Part shown: positions 9,939 to 17,407 of the stretch, in pieces
How the letters are laid out: each line of letters begins with the position of its first letter
Numbering within the stretch: position 1 is the stretch's first letter
Source: CBDFGT01 sp965247225
GTDB taxonomy: Bacteria; Pseudomonadota; Alphaproteobacteria; Rhizobiales; Rhizobiaceae
Assembly (NCBI GenBank): GCA_965247225.1
Contig: CBDFGT010000014.1
Location: 1 to 64,000 of the forward strand
DNA: 64,000 bases
Direction of reading: 5' to 3'
Program-made: the position numbers and the translations under genes
The notes under the pieces: model-generated
The model's database searches: none
What the model was told of the DNA's origin: nothing
Seen by the model: only the letters and a program-made list of their open reading frames with translations

Positions 9939-10163
9939 TCAGGCTGATGATGTGTTCATTTCGGCCAGCGTATGGGCAACAATGGCATTGGCATGGCCGT
10001 GGCCCAGGCCATGCGTCTCTTTCAGGAATGCCACGATCTGCATATGGGTCATGCCCGATTGCGCACGGACCATATCTTTCCAGTGGTCTACGGGTTTACC
10101 ATAGGTTTTTTCGATCGAGGGAAAATAGGACGCTGGTCCCCTGACCTTGCCATCTACACGCAT
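9939..10163 (-). CDS. DUF4287 protein embedded in the formate dehydrogenase operon
   Basis: A 74-residue protein with SYFPSIEKTYGKPVDHW at the start and GLGHGHANAIVAHTL near the end, both typical of DUF4287. The function of this family is unknown. The ATG lies inside the last codons of fdsB (10-base overlap), and the gene ends 51 bases before fdsA, so it is certainly transcribed with the fds genes and probably translationally coupled to fdsB. It is small, soluble and has no cysteine, so it is not an electron carrier. Whether it has any role in formate oxidation is open. Confidence 0.85.
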   Translation of the reverse strand: MRVDGKVRGPASYFPSIEKTYGKPVDHWKDMVRAQSGMTHMQIVAFLKETHGLGHGHANAIVAHTLAEMNTSSA

Positions 10164-11716
10164 TCCGCCGCCTCCACCTGATGTGCCGGTTTGAAATCAT
10201 CCGGAAAATGCGTCATCGCGCTCATCACCGGATAAGGTGTGAACCCGCCCAGCGCGCAGAGCGAGCCAAATTTCATCGTGTTGCACAGATCGGCCAAAAG
10301 CGCCCTGTTTTTGGCAACCTCTATCCCGTGGGCGATCTTGTCCGCCGTCTCGACACCGCGGGTCGAGCCGATACGACAGGGGGTGCACTTGCCGCAGCTT
10401 TCCACCGCGCAAAATTCCATGGCAAAACGCGCCTGTTTCAGCATGTCGGCGCTGTCATCAAAGACAACAATTCCGGCATGGCCAATCAACCCGTCGCGTG
10501 CGGCAAAGGCTTCATAGTCAAATGGCGTATCAAACAGTTCGCGCGGAAAATAGGCACCCAGCGGTCCGCCAACCTGAACCGCCTTGACCGGGCGCCCTGT
10601 GGCAGTGCCGCCGCCAATGCCATCCACAATCTCGCCCAGCGTCAAACCAAAGGCCGTCTCGTAAAGCCCGCCATGCTTGACATTGCCGGCAATTTGCAGG
10701 GGAATTGTTCCACGCGAACGCCCCATACCAAAATCACGGTAAAATTCCGCCCCTTTTTCCATGATGATGGGAACAGAAGCCAGCGAGATGACATTGTTGA
10801 TCACCGTTGGCTTGCCAAACAGACCCTCATGCGCAGGAAGCGGAGGCTTGGCGCGAACAATGCCGCGCTTGCCTTCCAGCGAATTCAGCAAAGCCGTTTC
10901 CTCGCCGCAGACATAGGCTCCGGCCCCGGTGCGGATTTCCATGTCAAAAGCATGGCCGGACCCCAGCACGGATGCCCCCAGAATTCCCGCCGCACGCGCC
11001 AGTCCAACAGCCTGTGTCATAGTAGCAATGGCATGCGGATATTCCGAGCGAAGATAGACAAAGCCCCTGGTCGCGCCCGTAGCAATACCGGCAATGGCCA
11101 TGCCCTCGATCACCACAAAGGGATCGCCTTCCATGATCATCCGGTCTGCAAATGTGCCGCTGTCGCCCTCATCTGCATTGCATACGATATATTTTGGGCT
11201 ACCCTTGGCTTCCAGCACGGTTTTCCATTTTATGCCGGTTGGGAAACCGGCCCCGCCGCGTCCGCGCAGACCGGAATCTGTCACCTGTTTCACGATCTCC
11301 GCCGGTTCCAGTGCCACAGCCGCTTTCAGCCCGGCAAGGCCGCCATGCGCCTGATAAGCTTCCAGTGACAGCGGATCGGTGATCCCGCAACGCGCAAAGG
11401 TCAGCCGGGTCTGGTTCTTCAAGAAAGGTATGTCCCCGGTCTTCCCAAGACAGAGCGCATGTGAACGAGCCGACGCAAGGCCCGCATCGAGAAGAGCGGC
11501 AACATCCGATGGACGGACAGGACCATAGGCTACCCGGCCCTCCTGCGTTGCCACTTCGATCAATGGCTCCAGCCAGACCATGCCGCGTGAACCTGTGCGC
11601 ACGATTGTGATATCAAGGCCGCGACGCGCGCACTCCCCTGCAAGAACCTTTGCGACCTGGTCGGCTCCGACCGCCAGTGCTGCACTGTCCCGGGAAATAT
11701 AGAAGCTTGTTGTCAT
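10154..11716 (-). CDS. fdsB: NAD-dependent formate dehydrogenase beta subunit FdsB (FMN/NAD site)
   Basis: A 520-residue protein. An N-terminal thioredoxin-like ferredoxin domain is followed by a NuoF-like domain that binds FMN and NAD. GLRGRGGAGFPTG is the nucleotide-binding loop, and YIVCNADEGDSGTFADR is the second NuoF signature. The C-terminal ESCGKCTPCRIGSTRG holds three of the four [4Fe-4S] cysteines. Its job is to pass electrons from FdsA clusters to NAD+. The start overlaps the fdsG stop (ATGA), and its own end overlaps the DUF4287 start. Confidence 0.95.
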   Translation of the reverse strand: MTTSFYISRDSAALAVGADQVAKVLAGECARRGLDITIVRTGSRGMVWLEPLIEVATQEGRVAYGPVRPSDVAALLDAGLASARSHALCLGKTGDIPFLKNQTRLTFARCGITDPLSLEAYQAHGGLAGLKAAVALEPAEIVKQVTDSGLRGRGGAGFPTGIKWKTVLEAKGSPKYIVCNADEGDSGTFADRMIMEGDPFVVIEGMAIAGIATGATRGFVYLRSEYPHAIATMTQAVGLARAAGILGASVLGSGHAFDMEIRTGAGAYVCGEETALLNSLEGKRGIVRAKPPLPAHEGLFGKPTVINNVISLASVPIIMEKGAEFYRDFGMGRSRGTIPLQIAGNVKHGGLYETAFGLTLGEIVDGIGGGTATGRPVKAVQVGGPLGAYFPRELFDTPFDYEAFAARDGLIGHAGIVVFDDSADMLKQARFAMEFCAVESCGKCTPCRIGSTRGVETADKIAHGIEVAKNRALLADLCNTMKFGSLCALGGFTPYPVMSAMTHFPDDFKPAHQVEAAECV

Positions 11717-12207
11717 GAGCGCACCTCGGCAACCAATGTTTCCAGCGTTGCGTCATCCAGCCGCCCGTAAACATCGCCGTCGATCATGGCGGCAGGCGCA
11801 CAGGCGCAAAGCCCAAGACAGTAGACCGGCTCCAGCGTGACCATTCCGTCCGGTGTGGTGCCATGCCAGTCAATACCAAGCAACCGTTTCAGGCTGTCAC
11901 CCAGTGCATCGCCTCCCATGGACTGGCAGGCTTCGGCACGACAGAGTTTTACAATATGGCGACCGGCCGGATGTGCACGATAATCATGATAAAATGTCAT
12001 GACACCATGCACTTCGGCACGCGACAGATTGAGCTCTCTTGCAATCACCGGCAGGGCCTCCTGCGGCACATAGCCAAATTCCGCCTGCACATCATGCAGG
12101 ATAGGCAGCAACGGCCCCTCAAGGCCCTTCCGGACACTGACGATGGACAGGACACGTTCCGTAATGTCCGGGCCCGCTACAGGCAGACTGCCACTATGCA
12201 GGTTCAT
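11713..12207 (-). CDS. fdsG: NAD-dependent formate dehydrogenase gamma subunit FdsG (NuoE-like)
   Basis: A 164-residue thioredoxin-like [2Fe-2S] protein related to NuoE. The four cluster cysteines are seen in CRAEACQSMGG and YCLGLCACAP. It forms the diaphorase module with FdsB. I chose ATG at 12207 because GGAAAG lies seven bases upstream and the protein then begins MNLHSGSLPV, close to the domain start. An in-frame ATG at 12231 is less well placed. It is the first gene of the fds operon, with a 234-base leader behind the LysR gene. Confidence 0.93.
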   Translation of the reverse strand: MNLHSGSLPVAGPDITERVLSIVSVRKGLEGPLLPILHDVQAEFGYVPQEALPVIARELNLSRAEVHGVMTFYHDYRAHPAGRHIVKLCRAEACQSMGGDALGDSLKRLLGIDWHGTTPDGMVTLEPVYCLGLCACAPAAMIDGDVYGRLDDATLETLVAEVRS

Positions 12208-12407
12208 AGACTTTCCTTTCGCCTTTGCCATCACATTGCCTCGCATGCGCACAAGACAAAAGGCAAAAAACTGAAGCCGTATTTCGGGAAATGTTACGCC
12301 TTGACCACCAGTTCTGCAAGCGCCGCCACTTTGCTCCCGCAGTGCTGCAATTGGCACAACCACAACGACTTTAAAAACAAAGAATGCTGCCACTGAAGCG
12401 GAAGGTC

Positions 12408-12449
12408 AAGAATGCATTCTTCGTCAATCGATAGAAAATCTCTATCGAT
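12408..12449. promoter_or_regulatory. Tandem palindromes between lysR and fdsG, candidate LysR operator
   Basis: Two perfect palindromes sit side by side. AAGAATGCATTCTT is at 12408-12421. The arms ATCGATAG (12427-12434) and CTATCGAT (12442-12449) are separated by seven bases. The second contains the T-N11-A dyad expected of LysR-family boxes (T12432, A12444). It overlaps the lysR stop codon and lies about 230 bases before the fdsG start. A half copy of the first palindrome, AAGAATGC, recurs at 12380. A role as lysR terminator is possible but there is no T run after the stem. Confidence 0.5.
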
Positions 12450-13338
12450 CTGCGGTCTGTTCGATGAAATTGCGTGCCTCGTTCAGCAACGCCGCCACCA
12501 GCGGTGTATTGGGATCACGCTCCGCCGCGACAAGGCCCACACTGTAGCGTGCATCCGGTGCGACAATCGGAATGGTGCAGATCTCATCGCCAAACCCGAA
12601 GGAACGCGCAACGCTGTGCGGCATGATGCTGGCCCATTTTCCTGTGCGCACATGCGAAAACAGCACGATCATCGAATTGCTTTCCAGTGTGGCGCTGACA
12701 CTGGCCCCGGCTTCCGCCAGATGCCTGTTGATAATCCGGCGGTTTTGCATGTCGGGCGTCAGCAGGCACAGGGGCAATTGGCTGACCTCTTTCCATGTAA
12801 TGGTGTCCCGCAGCCCAAACCCTGCAGTTTTTGCCATCACCAGTGTGTAACGCTCCTGAAACAGCGGCACGCAAATCACCCGTCCCGGCTTCTCATTGTC
12901 AAGATAGGTAATGCCTGCATCAATTTCGAGATTGTCCAGAAGGTTGAACACTTCAACCGATGTCACCGACAGTACGGAAAACGTCACACCCGGATGCTTC
13001 TCCCGAAACGGTGCCGTGAGTTTCGGCACCATGGTCAGCGCTGTCGGGATGACCGCAAGCCGTATATGGCCTGCAAGACCCTGTCTGGCTGCCTTCATTT
13101 CCTCGCGCATGGCGCGGGCATCACCGACAATTCGGCGCGCCCGGTCGAGCACACGCTGACCTTCAGGCGTCAGACCCTGAAAGCGGGATCCGCGTTGTAC
13201 CAGCATCACACCCAGTTGCTCTTCCAGTTGCTTGATGCCGGCAGACAGGGTTGGCTGTGTCACACCGCATTCTTCGGCTGCCTTGCCAAAATGTTTCTCG
13301 CGGGCCAGTGCTATAAAAAATTCCAGCTTGTCGATCAT
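12442..13338 (-). CDS. LysR-family transcriptional regulator, probable controller of the fds operon
   Basis: A 298-residue protein with an N-terminal winged helix-turn-helix (KHFGKAAEECGVTQPTLSAG, residues 15-34) and a C-terminal periplasmic-binding-protein-like effector domain. It lies directly upstream of fdsG in the same direction. LysR genes commonly sit beside fds operons and activate them, so formate or a related small acid is a reasonable effector, but this is inference from position. It is divergent from acuI across a 97-base gap that contains a palindrome. Confidence 0.85.
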   Translation of the reverse strand: MIDKLEFFIALAREKHFGKAAEECGVTQPTLSAGIKQLEEQLGVMLVQRGSRFQGLTPEGQRVLDRARRIVGDARAMREEMKAARQGLAGHIRLAVIPTALTMVPKLTAPFREKHPGVTFSVLSVTSVEVFNLLDNLEIDAGITYLDNEKPGRVICVPLFQERYTLVMAKTAGFGLRDTITWKEVSQLPLCLLTPDMQNRRIINRHLAEAGASVSATLESNSMIVLFSHVRTGKWASIMPHSVARSFGFGDEICTIPIVAPDARYSVGLVAAERDPNTPLVAALLNEARNFIEQTADR

Positions 13339-13385
13339 GACTGCTCCACCGGCAAGACCAAAAGATAACTGGCAGAACTATCCCA

Positions 13386-13403
13386 TGTCATGCATACATG
13401 ACA
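13386..13403. promoter_or_regulatory. Palindrome in the lysR/acuI divergent promoter region
   Basis: TGTCATG at 13386-13392 and CATGACA at 13397-13403 form perfect 7-base arms around CATA. The site lies between two divergent start codons, so it could control either or both genes. It does not match the T-N11-A spacing exactly (T and A are 12 apart), so the binding factor is unclear. Confidence 0.4.
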
Positions 13404-13435
13404 CAAAATTTGAAGATGTTCTGGGGAGAATGAGC

Positions 13436-14431
13436 ATGTCTTTTACTGCAATGGTGGTGGAAAAAGCGACCGATGGCACAGTCAGCCAGTCCATTCAGAC
13501 CCTGGAGGACAACAGGCTTCCGGACGGCAATGTTACGGTTGCCGTAGAATATTCCACCGTCAATTACAAGGATGGTCTCTGCCTGTACGGTCAGGGCGGG
13601 CTCGTGCGCAATTTTCCGCATGTTCCGGGCATTGATTTTGCAGGAACCGTGGAAACATCCGATGACCCCCGCTACAGGCCCGGCGACAAGGTCGTCCTGA
13701 CCGGCTGGCGCGTTGGCGAGGCCTGGTGGGGTGGATATGCCACCAGGGCGCGGGTCAGGGCAGACTGGCTCGTGCCCCTGCCACAGGGCCTGTCCACCTG
13801 TCAGGCCATGGGGGTGGGGACAGCAGGTCTCACCGCCATGCTGGCCGTTATCGCCCTGGAAAAAGCAGGTCTGACGCCCGGCCGGGGTGAGGTTCTGGTA
13901 ACCGGGGCTGCCGGAGGTGTAGGCTCCGTGGCCATCGCGATCCTGTCAGGGCTCGGCTATCAGGTTGCCGCGGTCACCGGTCGCCCTGAAACTGCAGATT
14001 ATCTGATGGCATTGGGTGCCAAAACCATTGTTGCACGTGCAGACCTTTCCGGGGCCAGTTCAAAGCCGCTCGAATCCGAGCGCTGGGCAGCCGCTATCGA
14101 TACGGTTGGTGGAGACATGCTGATGCGGGTTTTGAAACAGATGCAATATGGTGGCTCTGTTGCAGCCATCGGTCTGGCAGCAGGTGCAGCCGTTCCCTCC
14201 TTCACTGTGGTGCCGTTTCTCCTGCGTGGCATCAATCTTCTGGGCATTGATTCCGTCATGCGGCCCTATTGTGACCGCAAGGAAGCCTGGAGCCGTATTG
14301 TTACCGATTTGTCCATCGATCAGCTTGGCAGCATGATTGTCGAAAAGACATTGCAGGATCTCCCGGCCCTGGGATCAGCGATCCTCAGAGGCCAGGTTCA
14401 GGGCAGAATTGTCGTTGATGTGCGAAAATAG
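13436..14431 (+). CDS. acuI: AcuI/YhdH-type acrylyl-CoA reductase (NADPH), zinc-free MDR family
   Basis: A 331-residue medium-chain reductase. The N-terminus has VEYSTVNYKDGL and FPHVPGIDFAGTV, both characteristic of the YhdH/AcuI subfamily. The nucleotide site is VTGAAGGVGSVA, and there are no structural zinc cysteines. AcuI reduces acrylyl-CoA to propionyl-CoA, which removes a toxic electrophile and takes part in 3-hydroxypropionate or DMSP metabolism. The ATG at 13436 is chosen because GGGGAG lies at a normal distance; the ATG at 13430 is too close to it. The substrate assignment follows the family. Confidence 0.85.
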   Translation: MSFTAMVVEKATDGTVSQSIQTLEDNRLPDGNVTVAVEYSTVNYKDGLCLYGQGGLVRNFPHVPGIDFAGTVETSDDPRYRPGDKVVLTGWRVGEAWWGGYATRARVRADWLVPLPQGLSTCQAMGVGTAGLTAMLAVIALEKAGLTPGRGEVLVTGAAGGVGSVAIAILSGLGYQVAAVTGRPETADYLMALGAKTIVARADLSGASSKPLESERWAAAIDTVGGDMLMRVLKQMQYGGSVAAIGLAAGAAVPSFTVVPFLLRGINLLGIDSVMRPYCDRKEAWSRIVTDLSIDQLGSMIVEKTLQDLPALGSAILRGQVQGRIVVDVRK

Positions 14432-14567
14432 CACCTGAATGACAGCATTTCTGATGAAATCCGGAATAAATCCAGCATAGCGAAAGCTTCGGTTGTTATC
14501 CGTTCCCGGCTTCCCGTATTGCACGGGGACACGGCACCGATGAACAAACGGTTAAGGATAGCAGGCG

Positions 14568-15767
14568 ATGGATGCACAGATGGCCAACGTAACGGCTCTT
14601 CCGGTCATTATGCCGGAGGTTGGCAGCAAGGCAATAAAAAAAGCACTGGTCCCCGCACTGGAAGTGGTTGAGAGCATATTGCTGCGCATGGGCCGCCGCC
14701 TGTTTGAACTCAACAAACAACAGATGGCAGTGCGTTTCATGCGATTGGCCGCCAAGGCCGGTCTGCCGTCAGCAGCGCATGAACTGGGCCTGCTCTATGA
14801 AAGCGGCCAGGCCGTTGAAGCGGATCCTTCAGAGGCCCGCCGCTGGTTCCGCAAGGCAGCAGATGCCGGAGATGTCGCCTCCATGCTGCGGCTTGCCCGT
14901 CTGTGCCTGTTGCAGCATCAATCTTTTGCGCTTCAGGGCGCTCCCTATAAGGTTCTTTATGAAAACGCCCCTCCTTTTATGGCAGAGCCGGCCATGGCCC
15001 GCCGCTATGCCTTGCGTGCTGCACAACAGGGCAATATAGACGGTATGGCACTGGCTGGCTATCTTCTGGCAACAGGGAAAGGCGGTCCGGTGGATGTGGA
15101 AACCGCCCTGCGTTTTTATGGTGCAGCCGTTGCGGAAGGCCATACAGAAGCTGGTCTTGGCCTTGGTACGCTTTTGATCAGCGGACAGGCAGGCAAGCCG
15201 GATCATGCCAGCGCACTCAAATGCTTCCAGCTTGCTGCAGGTTCCGGAAATTCGACAGCACGCTATTTTATGGGCCTGATGTATCTGCACGGACTGGGTG
15301 GAGAGCGCGATGAGCGCAAGGCGATTGCCATGTTTGCCGCATCTGCCCGAAAGGGCCACCGTGCATCGATGCGACATCTGGCCGACTGGCATCTCGGACA
15401 GGACAAGACTGCAAATCAGCACAAGGCAGGTATTTCATGGCTGAAAAAACTTTCCGCTGTCGGCGATATCCATGCCTGTATTGAACTCACACATCGCTAT
15501 CGTACGGGACAAGGTGTTTCGGCGTCACCGATTGAAATGGTCTACTGGCTGGAGAAATCTGCATGGCTTGGCCATTCTGAAAGCCAGTATCAGCTGGGAA
15601 TGGCGCTGATGGAAGGCCAGGACATGACACAGGATCTGGCCCTTGCAGAAAGCTGGCTGAAAGCGGCGGCAACCCAGAGCCATCCCCTGGCAATAAAGGA
15701 ACTGGAATATCTGGAAAACGAACGCCACAAGGATGCGGAAGAGCAGATCAGGGCCGTGGCTTCCTGA
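14568..15767 (+). CDS. Sel1-repeat (TPR-like) protein
   Basis: A 399-residue protein made almost entirely of Sel1-like repeats of about 36 residues, such as AAHELGLLYESGQ, ARYFMGLMYLHGLGG and SQYQLGMALMEGQ. Sel1 repeats form a superhelix used for protein-protein contacts. No signal peptide is obvious; the first 40 residues are mixed and partly helical. Some alphaproteobacterial Sel1 proteins act in exopolysaccharide control or host contact, but nothing here ties this one to a role. It is convergent with xth and lies 136 bases after acuI. Confidence 0.8.
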   Translation: MDAQMANVTALPVIMPEVGSKAIKKALVPALEVVESILLRMGRRLFELNKQQMAVRFMRLAAKAGLPSAAHELGLLYESGQAVEADPSEARRWFRKAADAGDVASMLRLARLCLLQHQSFALQGAPYKVLYENAPPFMAEPAMARRYALRAAQQGNIDGMALAGYLLATGKGGPVDVETALRFYGAAVAEGHTEAGLGLGTLLISGQAGKPDHASALKCFQLAAGSGNSTARYFMGLMYLHGLGGERDERKAIAMFAASARKGHRASMRHLADWHLGQDKTANQHKAGISWLKKLSAVGDIHACIELTHRYRTGQGVSASPIEMVYWLEKSAWLGHSESQYQLGMALMEGQDMTQDLALAESWLKAAATQSHPLAIKELEYLENERHKDAEEQIRAVAS

Positions 15768-15773
15768 TAAAAA

Positions 15774-16577
15774 TCAAAGGTTGAATTTTGCAAGCACCGG
15801 CACATGGTCGGACGGACGATCCCAGCCGCGGGCTTCACGCACGACTTCAATGCCGGTGGAATGTTCCGCAAGATCCGCAGATGTCCAGACATGATCGAGC
15901 CTGCGGCCCTTGTCTGCACCATCCCAGTCCCTGGCGCGATAGCTCCACCATGTATAGAGCTTTTCTGAGGCCGGGACATGCCGGCGCATGATATCCACCC
16001 ATGCGCCCTTTGCCATCACGTCGAGCAAACCATCGGTCTCCACCGGCGTATGGCTGACAATTTTCAGCAACTGCTTGTGCGACCAGACATCATGCTCGAG
16101 TGGTGCAATATTCAGATCGCCGACCAGTATGGTTGAAACCCCGGCTTCGGCATTGGAATGCAGGCTCTTCATTTGCTCGACAAAATCAAGCTTGTGTCCA
16201 AATTTCGGGTTGACGGTGCGGTCCGGCTCATCCCCACCGGCTGGCACATAGAAATTGTGAATGCGGATTTTGCGTCCGGCAATTTGGACCTGTGCAGAAA
16301 TATGCCGGGCATCGCCGACCAGGCAATAATCTGTGGAATCCCTGTCAACCAGCGGAACTCGCGACAGGATTGCCACACCGTGATATCCTTTTTGTCCATG
16401 AATTTCAATATGTTCATAGCCAAGCGCCCGGAAAGGTTCAAACGGGAACAGTTCATTTGGACATTTGGTTTCCTGCAGGCAGAGGATGTCGGGCTGTTTT
16501 TCACGCAGAAAATGCTCGACAATGGGGCTGCGCAGGCGCACTGAATTGATGTTCCAGGTCGCAATAGAAAATGTCAT
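15774..16577 (-). CDS. xthA: Exodeoxyribonuclease III (AP endonuclease)
   Basis: A 267-residue EEP-family nuclease for base-excision repair. It begins MTFSIATWNINSVRLR, has LCLQETKCPNE with the metal-binding Glu, LVGDLNIAP with the Asp/Asn pair, and ends with WDRPSDHVPVLA holding the catalytic Asp-His. The start at 16577 is supported by GGGGAA eight bases upstream and by the family N-terminus. The full length is intact. Confidence 0.95.
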   Translation of the reverse strand: MTFSIATWNINSVRLRSPIVEHFLREKQPDILCLQETKCPNELFPFEPFRALGYEHIEIHGQKGYHGVAILSRVPLVDRDSTDYCLVGDARHISAQVQIAGRKIRIHNFYVPAGGDEPDRTVNPKFGHKLDFVEQMKSLHSNAEAGVSTILVGDLNIAPLEHDVWSHKQLLKIVSHTPVETDGLLDVMAKGAWVDIMRRHVPASEKLYTWWSYRARDWDGADKGRRLDHVWTSADLAEHSTGIEVVREARGWDRPSDHVPVLAKFNL

Positions 16578-16635
16578 CGGTATTCCCCTGATTTTGAAGA
16601 CCGAGACTAGCCCACTTTCATTCGAGAAGGGAAGA

Positions 16636-17316
16636 TCAGTTTTTCGTATTGTGAACCTGATCGTAAGGGATTTCGAAGACATTGTCGGCGAATTTAACGC
16701 CAGTCTGAACATTGAAAATTATCACAGACGTGTCTTTTCCCTGTGCATCAGTAATCGTCCATTGCCGCAGGTCAAAGGTCTTGGGGTCAAACATCATAGT
16801 GATGGTCGAATCGCCGAAAACAGACTTGTTGCCCATCACAATCGTGGTCAGGTCAGCTTCTTCCTTGATATCGCGAATGGTTTGGCCCGAGAGGTCAATG
16901 GTCTCACCCAGCAACAGCGCCAGAGGTGTTTTCGACAGCGGATAAATGCTCCAGGTCTCCAGCTTCCTGTTGCCGATGACCACGGATGTCCCGTCCGAAA
17001 TCACCCGCATCGGTGACGGATCTTCATAATTGAAGCGGATCTTGCCCGGCCTTTCCAGGAAGAATTTGCCGCCGGTCTGCTCGCCCTTCGGGCCAAACTG
17101 GGCAAATTCGCCTGTCATGGTTTTCACGGCGGCAAAATGATCGGCAATCTGCTGGGCAGTAGCGGGAGCCGGTGTCACAGCCGTTTCTGCCAGGGCCAGC
17201 GTGCCACCCGAAACAGTGGCAAGTGACGCGAGGGCAAACATCATGGACCCGCGCAGAAAATCCCGCCGGTTATAAACATCAACCGGATTCCGGTTTGTGT
17301 GATCCATGGTCTGCAT
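16636..17316 (-). CDS. LolA-like outer-membrane lipoprotein carrier with a Tat-type signal
   Basis: A 226-residue protein with a LolA fold pattern: MTGEFAQFGPKGEQTGGKFF, RPGKIRFNYEDPSP and a beta-rich remainder. LolA carries lipoproteins across the periplasm. The N-terminus has YNRRDFLRGS followed by a hydrophobic stretch and ALAET, which fits a twin-arginine signal instead of the usual Sec signal. The ATG at 17316 is preceded by GGAAG at a good distance. It lies downstream of ftsK on the same strand, as in many alphaproteobacteria. Confidence 0.85.
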   Translation of the reverse strand: MQTMDHTNRNPVDVYNRRDFLRGSMMFALASLATVSGGTLALAETAVTPAPATAQQIADHFAAVKTMTGEFAQFGPKGEQTGGKFFLERPGKIRFNYEDPSPMRVISDGTSVVIGNRKLETWSIYPLSKTPLALLLGETIDLSGQTIRDIKEEADLTTIVMGNKSVFGDSTITMMFDPKTFDLRQWTITDAQGKDTSVIIFNVQTGVKFADNVFEIPYDQVHNTKN

Positions 17317-17407
17317 CCTGTTTGCTTCCTTGCTATTGCGTTTGTAGAACACTGTCCTGGACGCAAACTGCGGCACCTTGATGGCATGCCATCAGAACCG
17401 GCGCGGC

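Noticed and set aside
8736..9947. 403-codon open frame on the plus strand opposite fdsA
   Set aside because: It is antisense to a clearly identified gene, lacks motifs and reflects codon bias of fdsA.
12208..12407. Riboswitch in the fdsG leader
   Set aside because: No conserved core of a known riboswitch (such as the moco element) could be recognised by eye; the palindromes fit a protein operator better.
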